Source: Deltaproteobacteria bacterium (lineage in GTDB: Bacteria > Desulfobacterota_B > Binatia > UBA9968). Taken from it: a DNA stretch of 10,846 nt. The position numbers and the translations under genes are program-made. The DNA is taken from assembly GCA_027297485.1 (NCBI GenBank), contig JAPUHZ010000495.1:1-10846 (forward strand), given 5' to 3'. Shown here in pieces: positions 1 to 7,000 of this stretch. The notes under the pieces are model-generated. The model saw nothing but the letters and a program-made list of their open reading frames with translations, was not told where the DNA came from and made no database searches. How positions within the stretch are numbered: the stretch's first letter is position 1; each line of letters starts with the position of its first letter.

Positions 1-169
1 CCCAATGGAGCGCGAGAACGGAGGATAGGGCCTCTGCGGTGATCTGCGCCTCACCCTCCTCGATTTTCTGGGCCAGTTTTACCTCTTCTTCGCGGCTCAG
101 GAGGGGGACGGATATAGCTTTTTTAACGCGAGCTACAAGGCGAGAATCTTGCAGAGACTTGCCGAGCAA
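1..169 (-). CDS. Sigma-70 family RNA polymerase sigma factor, N-terminal fragment (region 1.2-like), runs off the left edge
   Basis: On the minus strand an open frame reads through the left edge. It contains ISVPLLSREEEVKLAQKIEEG followed by an alanine- and leucine-rich stretch ending LSSVLALHW. This matches the region 1.2 signature of RpoD-like sigma factors (PLLtREEEveLAkrIEeGe) and the start of the following non-conserved region. Regions 2-4 would lie outside the window. The start is a problem: the frame is closed by TAG at 173-175. The only ordinary start codon before the motif is TTG at 167-169, without a clear ribosome binding site, and the usual D-P-V-R-x-Y-L-R-E lead-in is not recognisable (LVARVKKA stands in its place). 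The fragment overlaps the end of the YeaQ-like gene by about 45 bases in another frame. It could be a functional sigma factor with an odd start, or a frameshifted or decayed one. The family call is fairly secure, the start is not. Confidence 0.6.
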   Translation of the reverse strand, partial: MLGKSLQDSRLVARVKKAISVPLLSREEEVKLAQKIEEGEAQITAEALSSVLALHW

Positions 170-386
170 CCCCTACGAGAGTAATAGAGCCGAGGATCGC
201 GGTGGCATATCTGCTAAACGAGCTGCCTTCCCCGATAACAGCCCAGAAAAATAGATAACCGCCGATAGAGGCGCCCACGATGCCGAAGACGATATCCAAC
301 CCGTTGGTGGCATAGCCACGCAACACCTTTCCATATCCCTTTTCCCCAATCAGCTTTCCTGTCAACCAACAAGTAACTCCGACCAT
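123..386 (-). CDS. GlsB/YeaQ/YmgE family (transglycosylase-associated) small membrane protein, probable frameshift at the start
   Basis: An 87-residue hydrophobic protein with three predicted membrane segments: VGVTCWLTGKLIG, then the hallmark LDIVFGIVGASIGGYLFFW, then AILGSITLVGVA. These match the YeaQ/YmgE/GlsB family, small inner-membrane proteins often linked to general stress responses; the transglycosylase link is only in the family name. Family members normally begin M-G-I-l-f-W-v-L-M. Exactly that (GIFWVLM) is encoded upstream of the first in-frame ATG (384-386), but its initiator ATG at 404-406 is one base out of frame. One more G in the run complementary to 402-404 would restore M-G-I-F-W-V-L-M. 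GGAGG (416-420) sits nine bases before that ATG, supporting it as the intended start. The ending SARFSPCSSR is unlike the usual basic tail and overlaps the sigma-like frame. Family call good; true extent 123-406 if the base is missing. Confidence 0.75.
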   Translation of the reverse strand: MVGVTCWLTGKLIGEKGYGKVLRGYATNGLDIVFGIVGASIGGYLFFWAVIGEGSSFSRYATAILGSITLVGVARQVSARFSPCSSR

Positions 387-415
387 CAGAACCCAAAATA
401 TCCCATTCTTAAGAA

Positions 416-420
416 CCTCC
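416..420 (-). promoter_or_regulatory. Ribosome binding site of the YeaQ-like gene
   Basis: GGAGG on the minus strand is nine bases before the ATG at 404-406. It is about 29 bases from the first in-frame ATG at 384-386, so it supports a start at 406 and hence a one-base discrepancy in the following G run. Confidence 0.6.
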
Positions 421-443
421 TGCTATTTGCCATCTCGATCCGC

Positions 444-462
444 AGAGGGGCTGTACCCCTCT
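444..462 (-). other. Hairpin in the 5' leader of the YeaQ-like gene
   Basis: AGAGGGG, a five-base loop and CCCCTCT form a perfect 7-bp stem, GC-rich and without a following U run on either strand. It falls inside the predicted leader (about 499 to 406) between the leftward promoter and the ribosome binding site. It may stabilise the leader or affect translation. Nothing identifies it as a known riboswitch. Confidence 0.4.
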
Positions 463-505
463 CCGAACTGGAAAGTCTATCTGTTAGATCGCATTAGCGG
501 CAACT

Positions 506-534
506 ATTTTAGCCTAATTAACTTTATTTGTCAA
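506..534 (-). promoter_or_regulatory. Sigma-70 type promoter driving the YeaQ-like/sigma unit leftward
   Basis: On the minus strand TTGACA (complement of 529-534) and TAAAAT (complement of 506-511) are separated by exactly 17 bases. This is a full -35 match and five of six at -10. Transcription would start near 499, leaving a leader of about 90 bases. The -35 box lies inside the palindrome at 523-539, so a protein bound there would block this promoter. Confidence 0.72.
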
Positions 535-539
535 GTAAA
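523..539. promoter_or_regulatory. Probable operator: 17-bp palindrome TTTATTTGTCAAGTAAA
   Basis: Seven of eight base pairs of this dyad are complementary around position 531; the only mismatch is T527/G535. It covers the -35 box of the leftward promoter and ends two bases before the -35 of the rightward one. Palindromes of this size with TTG-N-CAA cores are typical of operators bound by XRE/Cro-type dimers, so the regulator encoded at 605 is the natural candidate. The binding itself is inferred. Confidence 0.6.
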
Positions 540-541
540 TC

Positions 542-570
542 TTTACAGACTCGATAAAATGTGTTATAAA
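542..570 (+). promoter_or_regulatory. Sigma-70 type promoter of the XRE regulator operon
   Basis: TTTACA (542-547) and TATAAA (565-570), separated by 17 bases, each match the consensus in five of six positions. Transcription would start near 577, giving a short leader of about 28 bases before the ATG at 605. Confidence 0.72.
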
Positions 571-578
571 TAACCGGA

Positions 579-599
579 TTTAGTTAATTAATCACTAAA
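579..599. promoter_or_regulatory. Second AT-rich dyad in the leader of the XRE gene
   Basis: TTTAG (579-583) and CTAAA (595-599) flank TTAATTAA; eight of ten pairs match around position 589. It covers the predicted transcription start and leader. It may be a second, weaker regulator site or simply AT-rich symmetry; the outer TTTA/TAAA arms resemble those of the 523-539 dyad but the core differs. Confidence 0.3.
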
Positions 600-604
600 A
601 CACC

Positions 605-1504
605 ATGAATATTACGGGCTTGATTAAGCATCGGCTGGAGGAGTTAGGTCACGAGCAGAGGGACCTGGCTGCTGCGGCACAAGTCACAGAGTCTTATATC
701 TCCCAGTTGCTCACCGGAAAAAAATCCCTTCCCGCACCCAAGCGGTCCGACATTTATGAAAAGATCGAGGCTTTTTTGAAGCTCTCCGACGGTGCGTTGT
801 CGAAGCTAGCTGAGGTGCAGCGAAAGGAGGAACTGAAGAGAAAGATCGAAGAACCGGCTAGGCCGTTGTTTCGAGAGATCCGAGAACTGATTCTGCGGAA
901 ATGCAAACCTGAGAAGGCCAAACAACTGCGCCCTATCTTTGAAAAGGAACCCTTCGGCGAAATCGAGCGGCTTATCACGCAAAAGCTTTTAGAGGTGGCC
1001 AAGGGAGTGGCCAAGGAGGAATGGGAAAACAAGTCCTGGCTCCGCATCGTCGCCCGGCTCAACCACAAAAGTTACGAGGAGATGCGGGTGATTGTTCTGG
1101 AGTTTCTGAATACCGATATCTTCAACTTGTCAGTACAAAACTTCGGCTACTTTCTGGAGCCGCTCATTGAATCCTGGGACATCGATCTTGTGACCTTTGG
1201 TATGAAGATCGTTTTGGCCCCCGAACTGGGCCGTGAACGGATAAAACAGTTTGAGTTTGTTGAAAGGGAGCCTGAACCTGAAGCAAAGGAAGAGCCCGAG
1301 CTCAGAGAATTCCTTCAAGACACCTCCCTGAGCGGAGACTTAACCCAAGAAGAGATCGCCTTTCTTAAGCGCCTGAGATTTAAGGATAAAAGGCCCACCG
1401 CGCTTTATTATTACAGGGAATTGCAAAACCTAAGAGATCCCCTCCATTTCAGGCCAAGGGATCGACGTGAGGGAACTTCTACCCGGTCGACCTGTCTGCC
1501 GTAA
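605..1504 (+). CDS. XRE-family transcriptional regulator with long helical C-terminal domain
   Basis: A 299-residue protein. Residues about 4-45 form a Cro/C1-type helix-turn-helix (EQRDLAAAAQVTESYISQLL, then TGKKSLP); the supporting helices run to about residue 70. The rest is a charged, mostly helical domain I do not recognise: a hydrophobic middle (about 140-210), a proline/glutamate linker (EPEPEAKEEPE, about 222-232) and a basic-aromatic tail (FLKRLRFKDKRPTALYYYREL). Plain XRE repressors are much shorter, so the C-terminus probably senses a ligand or partner. The ATG at 605 has no Shine-Dalgarno sequence. It lies about 28 bases after the predicted transcription start. Its own promoter abuts the palindrome at 523-539, fitting autoregulation and control of the divergent YeaQ-like unit. 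It is first in an apparent operon with the slipin, 34 bases downstream. The final dozen residues look like frame run-on, but the stop is clear. Confidence 0.85.
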   Translation: MNITGLIKHRLEELGHEQRDLAAAAQVTESYISQLLTGKKSLPAPKRSDIYEKIEAFLKLSDGALSKLAEVQRKEELKRKIEEPARPLFREIRELILRKCKPEKAKQLRPIFEKEPFGEIERLITQKLLEVAKGVAKEEWENKSWLRIVARLNHKSYEEMRVIVLEFLNTDIFNLSVQNFGYFLEPLIESWDIDLVTFGMKIVLAPELGRERIKQFEFVEREPEPEAKEEPELREFLQDTSLSGDLTQEEIAFLKRLRFKDKRPTALYYYRELQNLRDPLHFRPRDRREGTSTRSTCLP

Positions 1505-1538
1505 CACAGGCATATCGGGATAACTAGAGGAATAAGAG

Positions 1539-2279
1539 TTGGTTGTTCCAGTTATTACTTTTTTAATCATCGTTCTGGCAGTTGGCCTGAGCGGTGTCAA
1601 AATATTTAAAGAATACGAAAGAGGAGTGGTGTTTCGTTTGGGGCGACTCGTCTCCTTTCGCGGGCCTGGGCTCAACTTTGTCATCCCCTTCATTGAAAAG
1701 ATGATCCGGGTGGATTTGCGAACCGTGACCATGACCGTCTCTCCTCAAGATGTCATCACGCGGGATAATGTTTCTGTGAAGGTGGCTGCTGTGGTTTATT
1801 TTCGCGTGGTGGACCCGAATAGCGCAATCACCCAGGTTGAGGATTATCTTTTTGCCACTTCGCAACTGGCCCAGACCACCTTGCGCAGCGTGTGCGGTCA
1901 GGCGGAATTGGACGAGATCCTGAGCCAAAGAGAGAGGATCAACGCTAAAATCCAGGGGATTGTGGACGCCCAGACCGATCCGTGGGGAATCAAAGTGAGT
2001 CTGGTCGGGGTCAAGGACATAGATCTGCCGCACGACATGCAACGGGCCATGGCGAAACAGGCAGTAGCAGAGAGGGAAAAGCGGGCCAAAGTCATTCATG
2101 CGCAGGGTGAGTTTCAAGCCGCACAGAGACTCTCTGATGCGGCGGAAATCATGGCCAAACAACCCGCAGCCTTTCACCTCCGTTTCTTGCAGGCTCTCTC
2201 TAAGGTTGCGATCGAAAAAAATGATACGATTGTTGTTCCAGTCCCCATAGATCTGCTCGCATCAATACTGGACAAATAA
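1539..2279 (+). CDS. Slipin (SPFH/band 7, stomatin-like membrane protein)
   Basis: A 246-residue protein starting with TTG. AGAGG (1526-1530) lies eight bases upstream and decides the start. Residues about 2-22 are a membrane anchor ([18 protein letters not shown]). A typical band 7/SPFH domain follows: [55 protein letters not shown], then the [18 protein letters not shown] motif. A coiled helical part ([31 protein letters not shown]) and a conserved end ([12 protein letters not shown]) follow. Length is usual for prokaryotic slipins, which form oligomers on the inner membrane and organise membrane microdomains or regulate proteases. Slipins often sit next to an NfeD-type partner. None is visible here; the neighbours are the XRE regulator and an unknown 95-residue protein, suggesting a regulator-controlled membrane or stress module. 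Confidence 0.93.
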   Translation: MVVPVITFLIIVLAVGLSGVKIFKEYERGVVFRLGRLVSFRGPGLNFVIPFIEKMIRVDLRTVTMTVSPQDVITRDNVSVKVAAVVYFRVVDPNSAITQVEDYLFATSQLAQTTLRSVCGQAELDEILSQRERINAKIQGIVDAQTDPWGIKVSLVGVKDIDLPHDMQRAMAKQAVAEREKRAKVIHAQGEFQAAQRLSDAAEIMAKQPAAFHLRFLQALSKVAIEKNDTIVVPVPIDLLASILDK

Positions 2280-2328
2280 CACAGGCTTGAGACCGGAATG
2301 AATATGATGGGATGAAGGAAACGCCAGT

Positions 2329-2616
2329 ATGTACGATATAGATAAACAGTTGTTTGTGGATATCAAAATGTCCGCGAAGCTACAAAGAGAATTGGACAAC
2401 TGTGCCCGCGGGACAGAGCGCTACTTCAAAGAGGACAAGCCCGAGTCGCTGCAAATTGTGACCTTTGGTGAGGAAAGGTTCATCGGAGGGTTCTTACGAG
2501 GCGGATTTCCCGTTAGTGACCTTGACAATGTCAGCCGCAATGTCCGCAGCATCGTAACGCTGATCACGGGAGGCTCCCGGATTGAGGCGGATTCCATCCG
2601 AATATACGCCATTTGA
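2329..2616 (+). CDS. Hypothetical protein, 95 residues, third gene of the XRE-slipin operon
   Basis: I do not recognise the family. The ATG at 2329 has a good ribosome site (AAGGA at 2315-2319, nine bases away) and lies 49 bases after the slipin stop. The product is soluble, without signal peptide or membrane segment. It has a charged N-terminal half (LFVDIKMSAKLQRELDNCARG) and a second half with glycine-rich turns (FGEERFIGGFLRGGFPVSD) ending in RSIVTLITGGSRIEADSIRI. Balanced composition, a clear ribosome site and operon position indicate a real gene. The alternation of helix and likely strands suggests a small compact fold. A role with the slipin or regulator is inferred from position only. 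Confidence 0.72.
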   Translation: MYDIDKQLFVDIKMSAKLQRELDNCARGTERYFKEDKPESLQIVTFGEERFIGGFLRGGFPVSDLDNVSRNVRSIVTLITGGSRIEADSIRIYAI

Positions 2617-2711
2617 CAGTTCGTGTCGCAGTCTCCGTTCCCTAGTCACTGATTAGCTCTACATCCAGTCCCGACTTCTCTATCACCGGTCCTTCCCGTT
2701 AGCTGAGGTAT

Positions 2712-2927
2712 GTGGTAGGGCGCAAGCAAGGAGCTGTAGAGGAGATTGTGGGAGTAAAAGTTCCGGCTCTCATTATTCCAGGGGATGACCAGTCTCATGC
2801 CACCTCAGCAGCACATTATCTCCGGGAATGTCTTCCGTACCCGGAGTTTTGGAACGTGATGTCGCCGGAGCAAACGACCGAGCAAAACTGTGAGCGGATA
2901 CTTGAATTCTGCCGGACCCATGGTTGA
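2712..2927 (+). pseudogene. Alpha/beta hydrolase, C-terminal remnant
   Basis: A 71-codon frame whose VKVPALIIPGDDQSHATSAA, CLPYPEFW and CERILEFCRTHG segments match the C-terminal third of alpha/beta hydrolases: the strand leading to the acidic loop (iPGdD), a helix, and the last helix before the end. The nucleophile elbow (G-x-S-x-G), oxyanion loop and N-terminal core are absent. The frame opens only at TAG 2700-2702, with a GTG at 2712 and no convincing ribosome site (GAGG is three bases away). The bases before it (2617-2711) hold nothing recognisable. This is best read as a decayed gene end rather than a working enzyme; it could be a very small unrelated protein, but the hydrolase pattern is quite specific. 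Confidence 0.6.
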
Positions 2928-3224
2928 TTTCTCGGTAGGAATAAAGAGAGAATGTGGCAGGTACTGCTTGCTCCTTTGTTTCTCGTTACACATGGTAAAA
3001 CTGCAATCTTCAGAATTTGCTTCAAGGTCAATTGCGGCTAATCACAACAGCCTTTCGGCCTGTCGGACGCTATCTTTAAGGTCTCTAAAAATCGATAGAC
3101 TTCATCCTCAAAGCCTTCTCTACGCATCGCCTCCTGTTGACATTCTTCGTCTGCGCCGATATCTTAGGGAGAGTTTTAGGATACTCCTATAAAGCTGTTA
3201 TAGATTCATGGACAAGGCTCATTT
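2928..3224. other. Intergenic stretch without a convincing gene
   Basis: No open frame here has a protein-like composition together with a ribosome site. The plus-strand frame across it is a shadow. A short minus-strand frame (3038-3127, beginning MRREGFEDEVYRFLETL) looks mildly protein-like but is only 29 codons long with no proper ribosome spacing. The right half carries the promoter described for the HNH gene. No repeats or strong terminator hairpins were seen. Confidence 0.5.
3137..3165 (+). promoter_or_regulatory. Probable promoter of the HNH endonuclease gene
   Basis: TTGACA (3137-3142) is a perfect -35 box; TATCTT (3160-3165), 17 bases later, matches -10 in four of six. The start would be near 3172, about 50 bases before the ATG at 3225. 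A weak AAGG (3214-3217) seven bases before that ATG could be the ribosome site. Confidence 0.5.
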
Positions 3225-3857
3225 ATGAGTTATGCTTTACCCATATCGACCTATACCATTCTTAATACTAAAGTCCTGATCCTAAATCGCTCCTACCTCC
3301 CCATCCACGTTACCTCAGTTCGCCGTGCCTTTTCCCTTATTTATCAGGGTATTGCACAAGCGGTGAATGAACAGTATCAAACTTTCAATTTTGATAACTG
3401 GAGTGAACTCTCTCTTTCTGTGCGTGATGAATCGATTGGATTGGTCAATCGGGTTATTCGTGTGCCTAGAGTGATCCTCCTGGTGGGCTATGACCGAATC
3501 CCGAAGCGCCAGGTCCGGTTCAGTCGCTATAACATTTATGCCAGAGATAACTGTACCTGTCAGTATTGTGGGAGGAAACTCCCGCGCCATGAGCTAAATC
3601 TAGATCATGTAATACCCCGCTCCCGGGGAGGAACTTCGACATGGGAGAACGTGGTATGCTCTTGTCATGAGTGCAATCGGCGCAAAGGGGGTAAGACCCC
3701 CCAAGAGGCTCGAATGAGCCTATTACGAAAAGCCTATAAACCCAAATGGACCCCTTTCATGCAGGACACATTTAACCTGTCCCGCTACCGTGAGTGGCTC
3801 CCCTTCCTCAACACAATTGATATCTCCTACTGGAATACCGAGCTTTTGGAAAAATAG
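3225..3857 (+). CDS. HNH endonuclease family protein
   Basis: A 210-residue protein with a classical HNH (beta-beta-alpha metal) module at about residues 108-162. A C-x-x-C pair (C112, C115) is followed by the catalytic D127-H128 in LDHVIPRSRGG. W140-E141-N142 precedes a second C-x-x-C pair (C147, C150), leading into C-N-R-R-K. The four cysteines would hold a structural zinc and the D-H...N...N set the catalytic metal. The N-terminal 100 residues (VLILNRSYLPIHVTSVRRAF onwards) match a widespread family of single-gene bacterial HNH proteins of about 170-210 residues, whose biological role is unsettled. Family members usually begin close to the N-T-K-V-L-I-L-N stretch at residue 14, so the first dozen residues are an extension. 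It stands alone, with its own promoter, and no methylase or mobile element is nearby. Nuclease activity is inferred from the intact motifs. Confidence 0.9.
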   Translation: MSYALPISTYTILNTKVLILNRSYLPIHVTSVRRAFSLIYQGIAQAVNEQYQTFNFDNWSELSLSVRDESIGLVNRVIRVPRVILLVGYDRIPKRQVRFSRYNIYARDNCTCQYCGRKLPRHELNLDHVIPRSRGGTSTWENVVCSCHECNRRKGGKTPQEARMSLLRKAYKPKWTPFMQDTFNLSRYREWLPFLNTIDISYWNTELLEK

Positions 3858-3928
3858 TTTTATTGCGTATTAGAACCCAGTATGTTGTGGTAAAACTTTG
3901 AGTATACCCCTTATATTGTTATTTTTTG

Positions 3929-3957
3929 TTGACACCCATCCTTGCTTGTGAAATAGT
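3929..3957 (+). promoter_or_regulatory. Promoter of smc
   Basis: A perfect TTGACA (3929-3934) is followed after 17 bases by AATAGT (3952-3957), preceded by TG at 3949-3950 (extended -10). The predicted start near 3964 leaves a leader of about 58 bases. No strong Shine-Dalgarno sequence precedes the ATG at 4022. Confidence 0.6.
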
Positions 3958-4021
3958 GTTAGTTAATCCACCTTTTTTCACTGGTCCTTTTTCAGGGCTA
4001 TATCCGCAAGCGAATTAGACC

Positions 4022-7000
4022 ATGCGCCTAAAAAGCCTTGAGATGGTTGGCTTTAAGTCCTTTACTCAAAGGACATCCCTTCAATTCACTCCCGGAATCA
4101 CGGCCATTGTCGGTCCCAATGGCTGCGGCAAATCTAACATCGTTGATGCCCTACGATGGGTTATGGGGGAGCAAAGCGCTCGTCACCTCCGTGGCCATCT
4201 GATGGAGGACGTCATCTTCAACGGCAGTGAGAGCCTTGCGCCAACGGGGATGGCGGAGGTCTCTTTGGTTTTCGACAACGAGGATGGACGGGGTCCGGTA
4301 GAGTACAGCAGCTTCAGCGAGATTATGGTTACCCGGAGGCTCTTCCGCTCGGGAGAGTCAGAATACGTCATCAACAAGGTCCCTTGTCGTCTCAAAGACA
4401 TTATTGAGCTTTTCCTCGGGACAGGGATGGGGAGCAAGGCTTATTCCATTGTGGAGCAAGGACGCGTGGATGAGATGGTAAATGCCAAACCCGAGGAGCG
4501 TAGGTCCCTGATCGAGGAGGCTGCAGGCACGAGCAAATACAAAAGCCGCAAGTTAGTCGCAGAGCGAAAGCTTGAGCGGACGCATCAAAATCTACTTCGG
4601 GTGAGCGACATTGTTCGGGAAATCGAACGTCAGATCCGAAGTATGGAGTTGCAGGCAAAGAAGGCGGAGCGGTACAGGGCGCTTAAAAAAGAGCTCAAAG
4701 AAAAGGACCTTGCCTGGGCAACCTTGCAACGAAAGGGCCTTGAGGATGGTATCTCCACACACGAGGCAAGGTTAGATGCCGCCGAGGATCACTTAGTCCG
4801 TCTCTTGGCCTCGCTTCATTCCAAGGAGGCAGAGAGCGAAGGTATCAGGCTGTCACTTTTAGAGACGGAAAAAGAAATCTCTTCGCAGCAAGAGGCTGTC
4901 TATCAGCGCAAGGTTCAGATACAGGGGGAGGAGCAGAGGATCGACTTCTACAAAAAGGATCAGGCCGGGATACAGGATGGGGAGACAAAAACTCGGTCCG
5001 AGCTCCTCCAGATGCAAGAGAAACACCGTATCCTGTCCCTGGAAATAGAGGAGCTTAAAAAGGCCAAGGAGACCTTCATTCAACTTTCCCTCTTTGAGGA
5101 GACTTATCTGCGAGGGAAGGAAGAAGAGTTGAAAAAAGCTAACCTTCAAATCCAGAATCTTCAGACAGAGCTAGAGCAAGAAAAGGAAATTCTCATCGAC
5201 ATAATAAATCAAGTGTCCCACTTGAAGAATGATCTGCTTGCCAGAGAGAAACAGCTCGAAGAGGTTGAGAAAGGATTATCCAGGAACCGGAAAGAGGAAT
5301 CCGACATTACACTGTCTCTGGAGTCCTGGAGGGAAAAGCGACAGGAAAGGAAAATGGCCTGGGATCGTTCTCTGGACCGGACCAAAGAGATAGAGAGGGA
5401 AATCAGTGAGGCGACGGATTGTACCCAGGAATGGGGCAAGGTCAAGGAGGAACAGGAAAGAAAGATAGAGGCTTTAAAGGGACGGTTGCAGGAGGCTCGG
5501 TCCCGACTTGTCTCGCTAGAGGACTTGCAGAAAAACTACGAAGGGTACCAGGAGGGAGTTCGAGCTATTATGTTAAAGCGGCAGAGAGAGGCCGCGTTTG
5601 AAGGAGTTTATGGGTTGGTAGCGGAGGTCATTGAAGCCCCAGAGTCTTCTGAGAAGGCCCTGACGGCTGTGTTGGGAGATCGTCTTCAGTATATCATCGT
5701 GCGGGGCCATGGAGAGGGGGTTGAAGCCATTGAATACCTGAAGCGCGAGTCTTCCGGTCGCGGGAGCTTTATCCCCCGCCAGTTGTCCCGAAGAGAGCGG
5801 GTACCCCTCCCCTTGACGGATCCCGAAGTCATAGCCCCGCTACTTGAGATGGTTTCTGTCAAAGAGGGCTATAGGGAGATTGCCGAATATCTTTTGGCGG
5901 ATGTGCTGGTGGTTCGTGACTTGAAATCAGCTTTAGAACTTTGGAACCGTAATGGATTCGTCAATACCTTGGTAACTCCTGAGGGAGAGGTTATAGATTC
6001 TATGGGTGTAGTGACGGGGGGGAGCACGCAGAGCCTCGAGGGGAATCTGCTTTCCCAAAAACGCCGTATGAAAGAGCTGGAGGCCCTCTTGTTAGAGCTT
6101 CAGGCGCAGTTAGACGGCGAGGAAAAAGAGCTCGGCGTTCTTAGGGAACAGATGGACCGAACTGAGACAAGGAGGTCCGTTTTAGTAGAGGAAAATCACC
6201 ACCTCGCGTTGGAACGAATCCGGTTGGAGCATGATTGCCTCCAAGCCGACCACGAGGTTGAAGGTTTAGAGGAAACTCTTCAAATCTTGGCACAAGAGCA
6301 AACGGATTTGTCGACTACCCAGAGGTTTCTAGGAGAAGCGATACAAGATTGTCAAGCAGGAATCGAGGGCCGGCTCCAAGAGAGAATAGAGAGAGAAAAA
6401 GCCTTGCAGGAGAAGCAAGAGATATTGTCTCAATTGGAGAAGAGTTCAGAACACCTTGAAACTGAGGTGACCGAATCACGGATCCGGGGTGCTGCCTTAG
6501 GCGAGAAAAAAGAGAATACACACCTAAATCTGGAAAGCCGGGGTGGGCTTCAGCAGGAGCTTTCCAGGCAAATCCAGTCCCGTGAATCTGAGATCGCTCA
6601 GATGAAACAGAAAAGTAAGCAGTTAGATGAAGGAATCCGCCTCGCCGAAAAGTCGCTTGAGGAAGGAAAAAAGAACTTAAAAGAGTTAGAGGAGAGATTG
6701 GGAGGGGAACGCCAAAAGTACAGAGACATTTCACATCGCCTGGCTGAGATTGAGGAAGCGATCAAAGAGCTTCGTCCTCTGGCTGAGGCATCCCAAGAAG
6801 AGAAAAACCAGCTCCAACTCCTTTTATCGGAAAAAAGACTCAACCTGCAGCATCTGTTGGAAGCCATCAGAGAGAAATACGATCTGGATCTTAAGGAGAT
6901 GCATCTTGAAGGGCTGGAAGGGGAACTTTCCGGGGATAATCTGCTGACAGAGATCGAGGAGCTACGGAGCCGGTTGGAGCGGATGGGCGAGGTTAATCTG

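Noticed and set aside
1563..2177. 204-codon minus-strand frame opposite the slipin gene
   Set aside because: The plus-strand frame is an unmistakable SPFH protein; the reverse frame is rich in His and Gln with no domain pattern.
3038..3159. Minus-strand frame reading MRREGFEDEVYRFLETL and ending in CCD
   Set aside because: Protein-like in tone but only 29 codons from its ATG, the AGGAGG before it is too close to the ATG, and no family is recognised. It could be the end of a lost gene, but support is too weak to annotate.
2890..3192. 100-codon plus-strand frame between the hydrolase remnant and the HNH gene
   Set aside because: No ribosome site, serine/arginine/leucine-rich random composition and no recognisable family; it also overlaps the hydrolase tail.
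3856..3897. Inverted repeat AGTTTTA / TAAAACT after the HNH gene as a terminator
   Set aside because: Seven AT-rich pairs with a loop of about 28 bases and no following T run; unlikely to be stable.
4183..4437. Minus-strand open frames inside smc (also near 4401-4658, 6315-6734 and 6598-7158)
   Set aside because: They are mirror images of the smc coding sequence, with serine- or arginine-rich composition and no ribosome sites.
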